Source: Isoetes taiwanensis
Lineage: Eukaryota > Streptophyta > Lycopodiopsida > Isoetales > Isoetaceae
DNA: 64,000 nt
NCBI GenBank assembly: GCA_021234155.1
Contig: JAJEKV010000080.1
Span: 5,108,112 to 5,172,111 of the forward strand
Reading direction: 5' to 3'
The notes beneath the pieces were generated by a model that was given only the letters and a program-made list of their open reading frames with translations, made no database searches and was not told the DNA's origin. The position numbers and the translations under genes are program-made. Below, one piece after another: positions 11,521 through 23,344 of this stretch. The stretch's first letter is position 1. Each line of letters starts with the position of its first letter.

Positions 11521-12340
11521 TGTGAATTTCACTCATGGTGCTTGCCACATAAGAGGTCCTGATAATGTCTTGCTTCTCTCTGGACGAAGGCTTGGAAACC
11601 TATATCAAATCACTACCCAAGAACCTGAATTTGCTCATTTTGCCTTCACCGGGTCCCACTTCAATCTTTGTGGCACTACCGCTTGGGTCACGCTGGCTCA
11701 AACCGATCCAACAACTCATCAAGCAAGGCCTTTTGTCGAACAAAGGCTCATGCCGCCAAGCCCCCCGCAACATTTGTCTCATCAAGAAAGTTCCGAGCCT
11801 CTTTTCCTCCATCCACCAACCACGCCATCGATTTACTCCAACTTGTGCATGCGGATTTATGTGGCCCCATAAAACCTCCTTCCTTCAATGGTTCCAAATA
11901 CATTTTGGTACTTTTGGATGATTATAGCGATATCTTTCTATTTTTCTCGCTTAACCGCTAAAAGTCAAGCTTTTGAATATGTTGTTCGGGCCATCACTCG
12001 GAGGAACGCTACACGTGCAAGCGTGATGGTAACCTTCAGAAGTGATGGAGGTGGCGAAGTTCAATTCCCACGATTTCAGAATTTTTTTCCAACATGGCAT
12101 TCGCCATGAAGTTTCGCCTCCCTACTCTCCGAACAAAATGGAAGAGCCGAGCTGCAAATCGCACCTTGATGGAAATGGCCGTAAGTCTTTTGCTAGCCAT
12201 GCACGCTTCTCGACATTTTTGGGAGAAGCCATTTGTACAAAGAGCCTACTTGCTCAATCGCATGCCTCACTCAAGTCTTAGCCACAAGCTTCCAAATGAA
12301 ATCCAAATGGCAGCCCCTTTCTCTTGATCACCTCAAGGTT
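11521..12340 (+). pseudogene. Copia integrase
   Basis: Integrase inserts the cDNA copy. The GAG-pre-integrase motif LWHYRLGHA is at about 11,665-11,692. The core begins at about 11,840 with HADLCGPI (first catalytic Asp), then YILVLLDDYS. RSDGGGEV (second Asp; family form RSDNGGEF) lies near 12,035-12,058. VSPPYSPN follows at about 12,113-12,135, after which the frame breaks at the position of the catalytic Glu. Downstream ANRTLMEMA and HFWEKPFVQRAYLLNRMP continue in another frame to 12,290. At least four frame changes are needed to read it through. Confidence 0.85.
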
Positions 12341-12539
12341 TTGGATGCAAAGCTTTTGCACATATTCCTAAAGAAAAGAGATCAAAATTGCAGCCTAAGG
12401 CCATTCCCCAGATATGTTTATTGGGTATTCTTTGACACACAAAGCTTACAGACTGTTTGCTCTTGACTCCCATCGACTGATCATCACTTGCCATGCTTCT
12501 TTTAATGAACTGGAGCCTTGTTTTGCTGAAAATCCTACT

Positions 12540-12790
12540 CCATCCTTTGACATTTCTCTACCAGAAGTTCCTATTATTGAGATTGATTCTTCCCCACACA
12601 TTCATACTACACCACCTGCGCTTGCTGCCCTTCCTGTACCTACCGATTGTTCAGCCCCTTCTCCAGATACCATTCCCTCTCGTGCTGCACCTGTACCTCC
12701 TTCTCCAGATACCATTCCCTCTTGTGCTACACCACCTCCTCCCGCCATTTCATCTCGCCTTACCTGTGGAACGTAAAGCTCCCACCTGGA
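12540..12790 (+). repeat. Pro/Ser-rich integrase-RT linker with 42-bp tandem repeat
   Basis: The open frame is Pro-rich (for example APVPPSPDTIPS). The coding DNA repeats with a 42-bp period, 14 codons, at about 12,657 and 12,699. Copia polyproteins often have a low-complexity linker here. A 192-codon Leu-rich frame over the same bases is a shadow. Confidence 0.7.
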
Positions 12791-12890
12791 CTAAAGACTA
12801 CAGTCTCACTGTTCTGGATATCATCCTACTGAACCACAATCTTACTCTCAAGCCATTGCTAGTTCTGAAAACTCTCAGTGGATTCAAGCT

Positions 12891-13890
12891 ATGCAGGATG
12901 AAATTGCTTCTATCCATGCTACCGGGACATGGTCTCTTGTCCCTCGCCCACCCAACCGAGCTATTGTCGGGAGCAAATGGGTCTATAAAGTTAAATATAA
13001 CAGTGCTGGTTTTGTGGACAGGTTCAAAGCTCGGCTTGTTGCCCGAGGCTTCAGCCAGGTCGAAGGGCTAGACTATGCAGAAACTTTTGCTCCTGTGGCC
13101 AAGATGTCTTCTGTCAGATTGATCCTTGCACTAGCTGCTCTCAAGCACCTACACGTTCACCAGATGGATGTAAACAATGCATTCCTTTATGGTGATCTTA
13201 CTGAGGAGGTCTACATCGAACAACCCGAAGGTTTCATTCATTCCACTAGTGCTGACATGGTTTGTCTCTTACACAAAGCCTTATACGGACTTAAACAGGC
13301 TTCTCGATCTTGGTATGCTAAGCTTGATCAAACCTTACTCTGCCTCAAGTTTTCCAGATGCCAATCAACCCCGTCATCTATTTTCTTTTGGATCCTTCTC
13401 TTGTCATCATCCTTGTTTACGTTGATGATTTACTAATCATAGCTGCAGATGATCATCTTCTTGCTCAAGTTAAGCTCCAGCTTCAAACCCATTTTCGGAT
13501 GAAGGATCTTGGCCCCGCTTCTTATTTTCTTGGCATGACAATCCAGTATGACCGCTCCAATGGCCTCCTCCATCTTCACCAGCATAAATACATCCAAGAT
13601 ATTCTGGCCCGTTATGGTATGCTCCATTGCAAGCCCGTTTCTACTCCTCTTGAGCCCAACATTTCCTTCCTTCCCACCGATCCTCCATGCTCTCCTGATC
13701 TTCTTCCCATCCGTGACAATTACCGCACACTTCTTGGCCTCTTAAACTTTGCTGCTGTCTGCACACGCCCTGATCTTTCTTTACCTCTGTGTAAACTCAG
13801 CCAGTTTGCTCTTGATCCCAAACAATCCCATTGCATTTCCATCAAACGTGTCCTTCGCTATCTTGCTGGTACCTCCACCTATGGCCTTCT
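12891..13890 (+). pseudogene. Copia reverse transcriptase
   Basis: Domain RVT_2. The sequence gives KWVYKVKYN near 12,976-13,002, RFKARLVARGF near 13,022, YAETFAPVAKMSSVR near 13,075, VHQMDVNNAFLYGDL near 13,155-13,200 and LYGLKQASRSWY near 13,282-13,318. The catalytic YVDDLL lies at 13,417-13,434. One frame change falls near 13,350-13,365; otherwise both halves are intact, making this the best preserved part of the element. Later blocks include FLGMTI and HQHKYIQDIL. Confidence 0.93.
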
Positions 13891-14427
13891 CTATAATGCA
13901 ATTGAACCTTCCATCATTCTTGGCTACAGTGATGCGGACTGGGCTGGTGACCACCATGACCGAAGATCCATTTCTGGTTTTGTTTTCACTTGCAGCGGGG
14001 GCACCATCGCTTGGAGCAAGATTTAAAACAAAAATGTGTTGCTCTCTCCACCACAGAAGCTGAATATGTTGCTCTCTCTCATGCCAGCAAAGAAGCCATA
14101 TGGATTCAACGTCTTAGCATTGAGCTTTGTCTCACATCTTCCAATGGTCTTCTGCTACACACTGATAATCAAGGTGCCTTGGCTGTTGCTAAAAATCCTG
14201 TCCTCCATAAACGAATGAAGCATATTGACATCCAATATCACTTCATTCGTCAACTTGTTGAAGATGGCATAATCACTCTCAAATACCTCCCTACTGAAGA
14301 TATGCCTGCAGATATCCTGACCAAACCATTGGGTCGTCCTAAGTTCTGTCAGTTTGTCACCTTTCTTCATCTCATGGCTATGCCTCTGAGTGGGGGATCT
14401 GATCAGCAAGCAGAGTCACGTCATTGA
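13891..14427 (+). pseudogene. Copia RNase H
   Basis: The catalytic acidic motifs are present in order: GYSDADWAGD at about 13,922-13,950, then after a frame change near 14,020 ALSTTEAEYVAL at 14,040-14,075, and TDNQGAL near 14,160. HKRMKHIDIQYHFIR and ADILTKPL close the domain in the usual way. The last segment ends with a stop at 14,425-14,427. RNase H removes RNA from the RNA-DNA hybrid during cDNA synthesis. Confidence 0.92.
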
Positions 14428-14439
14428 GATTCTTCATGT

Positions 14440-14452
14440 TGCTGAGTGGGGG
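14440..14452 (+). other. Copia polypurine tract
   Basis: GAGTGGGGG directly precedes the 3' LTR start TGTTGAG. It is the plus-strand primer position. Confidence 0.8.
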
Positions 14453-14744
14453 TGTTGAGATTAACAGCGTCAGCAAGAATCTCGTCAGCAGGAATCTCGG
14501 AACCACTAAGTTTGTTGTTCATGCTTTAATTAGATTCCTTTACCGTTTTAGCTTTTAAAGTTCCTTCTATTTATATGAACGATCTTGAGGGCACAACCAT
14601 CAGTTCATTTGTGTGTTCCCTTGATCAAGGATCTAAACGCAAGCAAGATACTCATCTTGCCTTGCATGTTGTAATCTGTTCTTCCATAATCAACTAGACT
14701 CTTACTTGCTGTTCTGTCATTACTTTTTGAGTCTATTTACAACA
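14453..14744 (+). repeat. Copia 3' LTR
   Basis: Matches the 5' LTR except around 14,707-14,724, where it reads TTGCTGTTCTGTCATTAC against TTGTCGTTCCCATTATTAC. Confidence 0.93.
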
Positions 14745-14749
14745 GTTCT
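14745..14749. repeat. Target-site duplication, right (GTTCT)
   Basis: Exact copy of 9950-9954. Confidence 0.9.
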
Positions 14750-15211
14750 ATCACTAGAACTAATACTGCTAGTACTGCAGTATTGCTCAACACCAGAGCA
14801 AAATGCCGCACAATGGATAATTCCAAAAAGCCTGTGGAATAATCCCAATAGGGTCGAAACTGACTCTAAGCAACTCAGGAAGAAATACAGGCTGAAAGCA
14901 TAAGCTTTAGACTGCCAACAGAATCCTGCCAAGCTGCTCCCAGAAAAAGATGGGATCTCCAAAACACATCCCAAAATCCTCTATAGAGTCATTAAAACTA
15001 AGATTAGCCTGAGAACAGGCCGTGGGCCTTTGTCTCACTCAGAATAGAGCATCAAATCCCCTGATCCGAACCTTTTTACCAAAACTGGCCGACCTGTATC
15101 AAGCCGCGATGACGCAGAGGGATTTTTCCTTTTAAAACATTCGAACCAATGGGGTTCTGTCACGTGGACCCCCAAACTACAATGGTTCCATAAAAAAAGG
15201 GTCTACATTAA
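14750..15211. other. No gene recognised
   Basis: Right flank of the Copia insertion; no coding or repeat signal seen. Confidence 0.5.
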
Positions 15212-15285
15212 TATCCTATTGTTTAAATTTGGTTTTTTCCGACAAGTGTATCCTATTGTTTAAATTTGGTTTTTTCCGACAAGTG
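15212..15285. repeat. 37-bp direct repeat, two copies
   Basis: Two identical 37-bp units (15,212-15,248 and 15,249-15,285), each ending TTTTTTCCGACAAGTG. Confidence 0.85.
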
Positions 15286-16106
15286 GAAAACTTTTTAGAT
15301 TTTTTTTTCAGGTTGATATCCTAAGGGTTTGAAGCTTTTAACTGCCGGAAAAAACTTCTGGTATTCCAAAAATTGGTTTGTGCATTTTTCTATGATTTGA
15401 AAATTCGTTGGAAATTGGTATTTTGAGTTGAAGCCAGCTATACGCTCTGTTACCATGCGGGTCAAAAGCGGTTTCATCGGCATGGATGCTACGTTCTCCT
15501 ATTCCGGCAGGCGTATCTTCTTCTAGGTGTGCCTGCTTCTCCTTTAAACAAGCAGGGGCAAGGATGCATGAAGTTTAAAATTGGTTTCTGTTTGCCCTAA
15601 ATCGGCCACTACAGACATGATTGATGCTATAGGCCATTAGGGACATAGCTGCATTCACGCTTATTGGATAAACAAGAATACATGCGTTTCAAAATATGTG
15701 TGCTCTTTATGAACATGTGTTGGATAATTGGCAGAGTTTCATGTCGAGTAGGCCATCTCCAAGCACAACGACTTCTCAAAAACTTTTGTTAGCTTCACAG
15801 ATGCTTCCAGGTTTGATGAAAAGTGCATATAGTTACCACGAAATTCAATTATGGGGGCTCTTTGAGGTTATCCATCTCCTATTTTTTGCAGCATGGGCAT
15901 GGCATGAGAGCCACGTTCTCTAAGCAAAGCTACTGCTGATGCCGATTCGGTATGGTATTGGAGCTGCAAAATCTAGATGTTCTTTGGTTGCATGCAGAGT
16001 CTCGATTCTTTCTGTCATGGCTGGGTTGCATGCTTTCTAATCCTTTTTTACATTTTATCCAAAAAGGTTTTGATGCCGGAGTCAAATGATTGGTCTGATG
16101 AGAGGT
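15286..16106. other. No gene recognised
   Basis: Unique sequence up to the left border of the large duplication. Confidence 0.5.
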
Positions 16107-16992
16107 TTTCTCTATCTCCAGTTTGTTTAGGAATTAAATTCGTTTTTAATTGGCCTACAAAACAAGGTTTGCTTCGATACATTTTGTAGCATCCCATCTC
16201 TGCCAGAAGAGAACAAAAGAGACAGAGAGGGCATGCATTATTCTACAAGATAAGATCTTGAGAGGTGAAGCTTGCAAAATTTGCAGTACTTTTGATATCA
16301 ATAGTCTATATAGCTGCTTTTATATTATTGGGACAAAGAAACGAAACAATAGCTCGCCTGGTCAGGAAAAAGCCAGCTGCAGACATGCAGCCTAAGGTCC
16401 ATTTAAGGCTCGCACTTCATTGAGCATGAACATTGTCCTAAAGTATTTAGTCTTAAGATAAGCATTTTGCTACAGTCTAGAGATATAGTCTGCAAGACTG
16501 CTCCCAGGTTGACTGTAGCTGGTGGCTATGGGAGGGGAAAGCATAACAATAGGATTGGACTGCTTGCCTCAGCATTTGCTGCATCAAATCAGCGTGTACA
16601 TTTTGGCTCCAAGATTCCAAATGCTTCTACTTCCTTCTATTTGTAAGTTTCTACCAGCATGAATCATGTTTTCTTCATCATCAAATTTGTTGTATTATGA
16701 TTTATAATAATTTTATAGCAAAAGTTGTAAGTATAGGTTCAATATCCAGTCATCTAGATTCTTCCAATAATCTAAAGTGGAAGGTTTTTCTACAATCTAA
16801 AGTCTTTGTTCGTGTGTGAAGTCTATAGTCTTTGTAAATGAGGCTGGATTCTCACTGTTTATAGCTTTCTGATCCATGCATCCAATCATTACATCTGTAT
16901 GTAGAACTATGCATTGATATGGAACTTCCTGCAAAATGGATCCAGATGAAGCATCATGTCTTCCAAAGGTCAGATTCATCTAATCCATATTC
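16107..16992 (+). other. Sequence upstream of PAR1 exons, copy 1
   Basis: An 81-codon frame (16,150-16,395) is identical in translation to 39,803-40,048 in copy 2. This shows the copies are close but does not by itself argue for a gene. No PAR1 first exon is recognisable here. Confidence 0.35.
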
Positions 16993-18060
16993 TGTGCTCC
17001 TTTAATATATTGTTCTAGCTTTTCTTCTCTTTTGACTTTTTTATTACAGAATATGCTGAAAAACTAGAGAGAATATCTTTTTTAGTGAATCAACCATGTT
17101 AACTCTGATATTTCTCTTTGTTCTTTAGCTAGACATTGATTTTTATAGTGGCTTTTACCTGAAGCAAAGAATGTGACACCAAACCTAGGTGGAAAAGGCA
17201 CAACTCACTAGATGCCCTTTTTTACATATATAAATGTGTTATGAGTTCGTTGATAAGTGCAACTTTTTATGGCCAAATGGGCAATAGCTTTTGCAGGCTT
17301 TAATTCAGTCTGTTGATGTGTGGCATGCTTGCCATTTCAATTTTAAAGCTTGGACTGATCAGATTGTCTTAAGATCTTTCTAAGCTTCTTGACCATGTTC
17401 TTCGGGCCTCTAATATTATTGCTGGCATAGCTGAGGAGTGGGTAGAAACAGAGGACTGTTTAAATGCATGTGGTATGGAAAAGATAACTGTGGGCATGTC
17501 TTTTGATGGGCTTCTCCAGAAGAAATTTGCTCAGAAGATATGCTCTCATGCTTGCCAGAACAACTGCCCTAACATTGTTGATCTCTACATAAAGCTTGCT
17601 GCTAGAGAAGGTAAATGAAATGCCCTTCGCAATGTAATGTGTAGATAATTGCATATTCTGTTATCTCTAAACAGCCTGAGCCTACCCATTACCTCTTCCA
17701 ACATTATCCAATGTACATTTTCTTGCACTAATCTGATCCTGCTTCTAAATGCATTTCATCTCAGGTTCCGTTGTGAACAAGTAATCTTTCCATTGATGTA
17801 GGGGTTTACCTTCCAGGGATGTGCAACTTTTTGAAGCTTACTTCCCCGCAGACTAAAATGGGAGGTTGAGTTTGGATGTAAGTTTAAGCTATTTACTTAC
17901 AACCTTTGGACCAAAATATAGCATCTCGCCTCCTGCTCCTTCACTCCCAGAAGTTTAGGATCTACAACTCCACTGTATATACCCTAGGCATTTATTTTTT
18001 GGCTCTCTCATGATAAAAGTGTTGTGGGTCCTTCCCCGTAAACAAAACTTATATGTATAT
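16993..18060 (+). repeat. Local tandem unit 1 around PAR1 exons, copy 1
   Basis: Starts TGTGCTCCTTTAATATATTG and ends TTATATGTATA. It is repeated with small changes at 18,061-19,239, where an extra stretch of about 75 bp precedes the last exon. Confidence 0.88.
17374..17958 (+). pseudogene. PAR1-family exon pair, unit 1 copy 1
   Basis: PAR1 (photoassimilate-responsive) proteins are small Cys-rich secreted plant proteins of unknown biochemical role. Exon 17,374-17,610 (acceptor TTAAG, donor GAAG/GTAAAT) encodes the diagnostic block EEWVETEDCLNACG, then QKICSHACQNNCPNIVDLY and LAAREG. The last exon, 17,802-17,958, follows GATGTAG and encodes GVYLPGMCNFL, but its frame breaks after about 20 codons. 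No upstream exon with the signal peptide and first Cys motifs is seen, so this is a gene fragment. Compared with unit 2 the block has SH for SP and R for G in LAAGEG. Confidence 0.8.
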
Positions 18061-19239
18061 TGTGCTCCTTTAATATATTGTTCTAGCTTTTTTTTCTTTT
18101 GACTTTTTATTATTACGTAATATGCCGAAAAAACTTGAGAGAATATCTTTTTAGTGACAGCCATGTTAACTCTGATATTTCTCTTTGTTCTTTAGCTAGA
18201 CATTGATTTTTATAGTGGCTTTTACCTGAAGCAAAGAATGTGACACCAATCCTAGGTGGAAAATGCACAACTCACTAGATGCCCTTTTTTACATATATAA
18301 ATCTGTTATGAGTTCGTTGATAAGTGCAACTTTTTATGGCCAAATGGGCAATAGCTTTTGCAGGCTTTAATTCAGTCTGTTGATGTGTTGCATGTTTGCC
18401 ATTTGGATCATCATATTCAATTTTAAAGCTTGGACTAATCAGATTGTTTTAAGATCTTTCTAAGCTTCTTGACCCTGTTCTTCAGACCTCTAATATTATT
18501 GCTGGCATAGCTGAGGAGTGGGTAGAAACAGAGGACTGTTTAAATGCATGTGGTCTGGAAAAGACAACTGTGGGCATGTCTTCTGATGGGCTTCTCCAGA
18601 AGAAATTTGCTCAGAAGATATGCTCTCCTGCTTGCCAGAACAACTGCCCTAACATTGTTGATCTCTACATAAAGCTTGCTGCTGGAGAAGGTAAATGAAA
18701 TGCCCTTCGCAATGTAATGTGTAGATAATTGCATGTTCTGTTATCTCTAAACAGCCTGAGCCTACCCATTACCTCTTCCAACATTATCCAATGTACATTT
18801 TCTTGCAACAATCTGATCCTGCTTCTAAATGCATTTCATCTCAGGTTCCGTTGTGAATTTTGTTCCCTTTCCTAGGTCCTTTTTTTACATTTTTTGCAGA
18901 ATTGCTTTCAGGGGATCAGTACTAACTATACAAGTAATCTTTCCATTTATGTAGGGGTTTACCATCCAGGGATGTGCAACTTTTTGAAGCATACTTCCCG
19001 CAGACTAATTGGGGAGGTTGAGTTTGATGTAAGTTTAAGCCCTCACTTACAACCCGGGACCAAGATATAGCATCCGCCTCCTCGCCCTTCACTCCCAGAA
19101 GTTTAGGATCTACAAGGAAGTTATTATCGGCTCCACAGTTATTATCGGCTCCAATCAGATATACCCTAGGCATTTATTTTTCTTCTCTCATGATAAAAGT
19201 GTTGTGGGTCCTTCCCCGTAAACAAAACTTATATGTATA
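18061..19239 (+). repeat. Local tandem unit 2 around PAR1 exons, copy 1
   Basis: Second unit of the local duplication, ending TTATATGTATA at 19,239. Confidence 0.88.
18454..19106 (+). pseudogene. PAR1-family exon pair, unit 2 copy 1
   Basis: Exon 18,454-18,690 encodes the PAR1 block with the better-conserved forms NACGLEKTTVGMSSDGLL, KICSPACQNNCPNIVDLY and LAAGEG. The last exon, 18,955-19,106, follows TATGTAG and encodes GVYHPGMCNFLKHTSRRLIGE. In this copy the frame breaks near 19,030, where copy 2 reads GACAGAAG in place of GATGTAAG. It stops at TAG 19,104-19,106 if the frame is kept as in copy 2. Confidence 0.82.
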
Positions 19240-20040
19240 GCATATTTATTATTTATTATGTCTAAGCAACAATCAAGCAAGGGTTCCACCATTCAACTAG
19301 CATTAGACTCTTTTGATCTTGGGTTTTCAGGTTTTGTTGCTCTTCTTCAACATGCAACAATGGTTAACATTTTCGAAGTAACAGTCGTCAGAAGCTGTCT
19401 TTCTTTGCTTTCAATCTATCTTATATGGCTCAACAATTTTGATTAAGCGATATCAATCTTCATGAGCAGATTATCAATATTCGCCTCCAATCTGTTGTCA
19501 TAGAGGTAGCAACTTGGTAAGTTCAATACATTTTTTCTAATATATATATCCTTTATAATTAATAGATGCCAACTTCATTTCAATAATTATGCAACTTCGC
19601 TTCAATATATATGCTAGGTGCATAAGTGTGGTGCTATGGTGCATAAGTTTATAGCACTATTTAATAAATTGGTCTTTGCTCTTCCAATAAAACATTGCGA
19701 TAGACATGAATTCTTCATTGAACAATCATACAATATTGTGTTGCCTTACCACACAATAGTTTTCCGACCTTGATTATAACATAGCCACACTAAAATTGAG
19801 CCCCGCATGTGTCACATCCTCGATCGAAAACCTTTCTTCAATCTCCCTCCTAGGCCGACCTTCAATGCTAAACTTGCTATGATGTGACATTTGATGCACT
19901 ATAAAGCGGTGTCTTTTGAATAGTTGCCGATGCCATCAAAGCATATGCAATATGTCAAATATATCAAACCATTTACTCCCGTTCCCCTATATATTTTAAC
20001 ACAAATTGCCCAAAGCCCCATTTCAAGTTCATATTTAAAG
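19240..20040. other. No gene recognised
   Basis: A 62-codon frame at 19,258-19,446 is kept almost unchanged in copy 2 (42,906-43,091, one residue shorter). No family is recognised. Confidence 0.4.
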
Positions 20041-20043
20041 CGC

Positions 20044-20065
20044 AGAACGCCGCACCATAAACTAG
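20044..20065 (+). other. Helitron-type 3' end, degraded, copy 1
   Basis: Reads GCGCAGAACGCCGCACC then CTAG (20,062-20,065) and T. Copy 2 has an intact hairpin at the same place. The stem differences are all at CCG/CGG-type positions. Confidence 0.5.
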
Positions 20066-21000
20066 TTTATATTAAAATGTCAACTTAAGATACTGAAAAT
20101 AAATGCCATTTAAAATACCCCCAACAAGGTTCCTAAGCAAGAATGGTTGCTTGAACATTCCTGTGCCACCCACCGCACTTCCAAGGCCAACTCATAACTA
20201 CTGCCCCTAAGCTCTTAAAAACTGTAACATGATGTTAAAACCGTTTGTGTGCTAGTATATGGTGCATGTTTAGTGGACACTTCTCATCATATGATATACT
20301 AGGCTTTGAACCAATTCATTGGAAAATACAGATTTGACAACATAACTAAACTAGACAGCATGTTGGCAATGTTGATATGTTTGAACCGTATAGGTATGTA
20401 AAATTATATTGTTTCATTGTACACCGAAGTTCCCTTTCGTGTTTTATGCATTAATTTTGCGTTTTGTGTTTTATGCATTGAATTTTACATGCGTTGAACG
20501 CCTACTTGACAATAGTATCGAATGAACAGCAAGATTGATGAATGAACAATAAATTGAACGTTGATATCATTTTCAACTAGCACAAATTTGATAAAGAGAA
20601 ATATTTGCGAAGACCTTAGTCCTCGCGATAAATTTCTTGTATTAATCAAGAAATTCAAATATAATCTCGCTTAATACCTTTGGGGAGGGCACCTAATGTA
20701 AAGTCCATATGGCATGTGTATAACATAAGGTGTAATTAATTCTAGAGAGTTAATGATAGCTGATTCGTATATGATGTGATGGAACCATAATTATGCTCGC
20801 GCATACTAGGTTATACGAAATCTTGCATGCAACTACTATATTTGAGGAACCTTTTCTCCTTCATTCTCAAACCCTTCATTCTCCTTCAAGCACCTTCGCC
20901 TTCCTTCCGACAATCCTTCCTTCCGACTATGGTGATCCATGCTACCCCCACTTCATCCTGCCAGAGTTAAGGACAAAATGTCCTTCGTTGAATGTTGCAC
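20066..21000. other. No gene recognised
   Basis: AT-rich, collinear with 43,713-44,650. A 71-codon frame (20,793-21,008) is conserved in copy 2 with one substitution but is not recognised. Confidence 0.4.
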
Positions 21001-21019
21001 GCATATAAAAGACATGCGA

Positions 21020-22435
21020 GTTATGAAGGTCGCAGTTGAGTAAGAACTTAAAGCTATCTGGTGATGCAACATTGTCTGAACTTGGCCTGCTAGACAAGTA
21101 TGGCATGTCTGCTGATGACATCAAGAATTATGTCTTCTGGTCCAAGGACTTTCAGAAAAACAGGAAATCAAAGAAATACACCATACTACAAAAGTTTTAA
21201 ATAAGGTGATGGTCGAAATGAGAAGAAAGGTTGCCATCCCGAAGATGTTGGTGGTGGTTTATCCGCACTCCAATACCTGGTCTCTACTGACTATAAGGGT
21301 CTCCTACACCGATACAACAATAGACCTCGTAATATTTCTCTGCTTTGTATTGATAGCAGCAGACTACAAAAGGAGAGAAGGGATGACTCAAAAAGAGTAT
21401 AGCAGTTTTTATTAGTCGATAGTCTTAACAACCGAGAAGCTCTTTACTATTGTCATCATATGCCCCGCAAGAGAGCCTCATATGCATGCTTTGGTGGCTT
21501 CATACGACTTTGGAATGCCTAAAGGTTGTTAGGGAAGGTTCTCTTCTTTGAGACAAAGGATACCGGTTTGAAGATGCAATTTAAAAGCTCCCCGTATAAT
21601 CTTCATAATGATATGCCTTGTGCCGATGATGACTATGAGGTAGCTAAGAGAAAAGGGGCATCAGATAAAGGTGCATGGCAGTGTTTTCTTTTGGATGAAC
21701 CCATCTTGAAAAATGTGTTCTACAAAGCGTATGATGAGGATGAAGCTTAATGAATGTCGAATTTGATGTTCCCGAGCTTTACCCCTAAGGACATCACTCG
21801 AATTGCCGACAAAAAGAGAAGGGGCCCTTGAATAAACATGGATTTGCAATCAATCTGGCTAGTTATCTCGTTGAGGCTTTTGCACCACTTGATACCACTT
21901 GCTGTGAACTTCATGTTGGAAGGTACACTGGTAGAGAAACCCTGAAGACATCAAGAAGATGTCTAAGTTTTGTCAATGATGATCACCCGTGGATTTCCTT
22001 GAAGTGTTTTTCAAAAAGGTACTAGCCAATTAATCGATTGGGGTCCTCACAAAAGATAAAAACCCGCTTGCTTTGTACCTTACAATGGGGCTAAGTTGAC
22101 TCCTTCACAATCGCCCCAAGAACAACCCATAATGTTCGGAAAGCAATGCAACCCACGAGGAGAAGGCCGCAATGTTAGCGCAGGAACATGAGATCATGGA
22201 GCAAAATATGGAGTCTATGCTTGGTAATATTCCAACTGGTAATGTTACACTTGGGGGTACAAATACTACGACTATGGTAGTTCCCGACACGAGCCAGATA
22301 ATCATGCAAGCTCGATTCAACCACCGAGGTTAAGAAACAAACCCCGAGGTAGTTTTCATAGAAGAAAGCGTGTCCAAACTAAACCGTGGAGTTGATGCTT
22401 TTGGCAGTAAGCATCCGGGAGTGAAGTAAATGCTA
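21020..22435 (+). pseudogene. Unrecognised gene, broken copy (homologue of 44,858-45,754)
   Basis: This is collinear with the 298-codon frame of copy 2 but interrupted many times. Example differences are CGAAATGAG for CTGAGCTGAG near 21,214, CCCGAAG for CCTGAAAG near 21,238 and ACACCGATAC for ACCTGATAC near 21,308. Readable blocks include GAWQCFLLDEPILKNVFY (21,526-21,750 frame) and NLASYLVEAFAPLD (21,828-22,025 frame). Nearly all breaks sit at CTG/CAG positions of the better copy. Function unknown. Confidence 0.6.
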
Positions 22436-22559
22436 CCGCCGAGATGACCACAAAGGCCTGATGATGAAAGGTAATTCACGCTAGGCGCTATGTAAAATAC
22501 TTATGACGATAAAACGGGCTTTGGCTGTATTGCGCACTATTTTTGTATGGCATAAGAAG

Positions 22560-23118
22560 CTTATTAACAGGATGACTTGAACAAGTCCCCTCTAGAATCA
22601 ATACTAAGTGGATCTATCCTACCACACTTAGAAGATATGATGAATGAGGCGCTTGTTGTTTCGAGTTGCTATCTGATCCTCAATGAAGTGCAGACATATT
22701 GAAGAAGTTTTTAGGGTGTTATCAGGAATGAATAGAGACTTTGTGATGATTTGGGACCAAACTAAGTGTATAAAGTTTCCACATCCAAGAGATTCGATGG
22801 TAAATCGGTCTTCGTTAAACATCTCTATTTACGATGCATCATCTTGGCATTCAAAAGAAAGAGGACATCATAATAGTAGATGATGATGCTCTTAAGTGCT
22901 TTATAATCAAGATTAGGGTTTAAATCCATTAAATTATACTCCACTAGATTGCTCAACAGACATGTTTCTAGTACTATTCATGTCCATCATGAGTGGGTTG
23001 GCTGCTAATAAAACAGTATCAGATATTGTCAAAATGCATCCAGAACTACATCGAACTAAGAAAATGGACCCCCTATCTTGAGAGATATTTGACAAAGAAA
23101 GGACTAGTCCCTCCATGA
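22560..23118 (+). pseudogene. Unrecognised downstream coding blocks, copy 1
   Basis: Two blocks match copy 2: one with CRHIEEVFRVLSGMNRDFVM (22,683 onward) and a small frame from about 22,963 ending near 23,118 that has one extra C compared with 46,642-46,797. They may be parts of the same gene as the preceding entry. Not recognised. Confidence 0.45.
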
Positions 23119-23344
23119 TGTAATTTTCATATCAAGTGAATACAATGTAAAAAGTGTTCTATGTAATTGATGTGTTGTTATCTACAAATGCTCATCAAAC
23201 AAATACATTCTTTTCACTAAAACAAGAAAATGTTAGACCACCCACTATAATATAAAAATTTGCACTCTTGCAAAACAAAGATGTCACACACCACAATACT
23301 ATATTGAAAAAGGATATGCAAAAGTGGTGTGCTTTTGGAAACGT

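Larger units (their letters stand above)
9955..14744 (+). mobile_element. Ty1/Copia LTR retrotransposon, full length (4.79 kb)
   Basis: Bounded by TG...CA LTRs of 293 and 292 bp and flanked by GTTCT on both sides. The internal order gag, protease, integrase, RT, RNase H defines Copia. The LTRs are identical by eye except for one stretch of about 19 bp (10,209-10,227 against 14,707-14,724), where the differences sit at CTG triplets, so the insertion is probably recent. The coding region nevertheless changes frame many times, which fits poorly with a young element and is discussed in the findings. The sequence just after the 5' LTR (AAGTTATGGGCCC) is not a clean initiator-Met primer site. Confidence 0.95.

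Noticed and set aside
11600-11812. Minus-strand frames inside the Copia element
   Set aside because: They are antisense shadows of integrase coding sequence with no motif.
12493-13071. 192-codon Leu-rich plus-strand frame
   Set aside because: It overlaps the Pro-rich linker and RT frames of the Copia element in another phase; its composition is a by-product of CTT/CCT-rich DNA.
16107-16120. Copy border TCTCTATC as a Helitron 5' TC end
   Set aside because: The base before it is T in both copies, not the A of an AT target, and the duplication continues far past the Helitron 3' end, so the border is not a transposition border.
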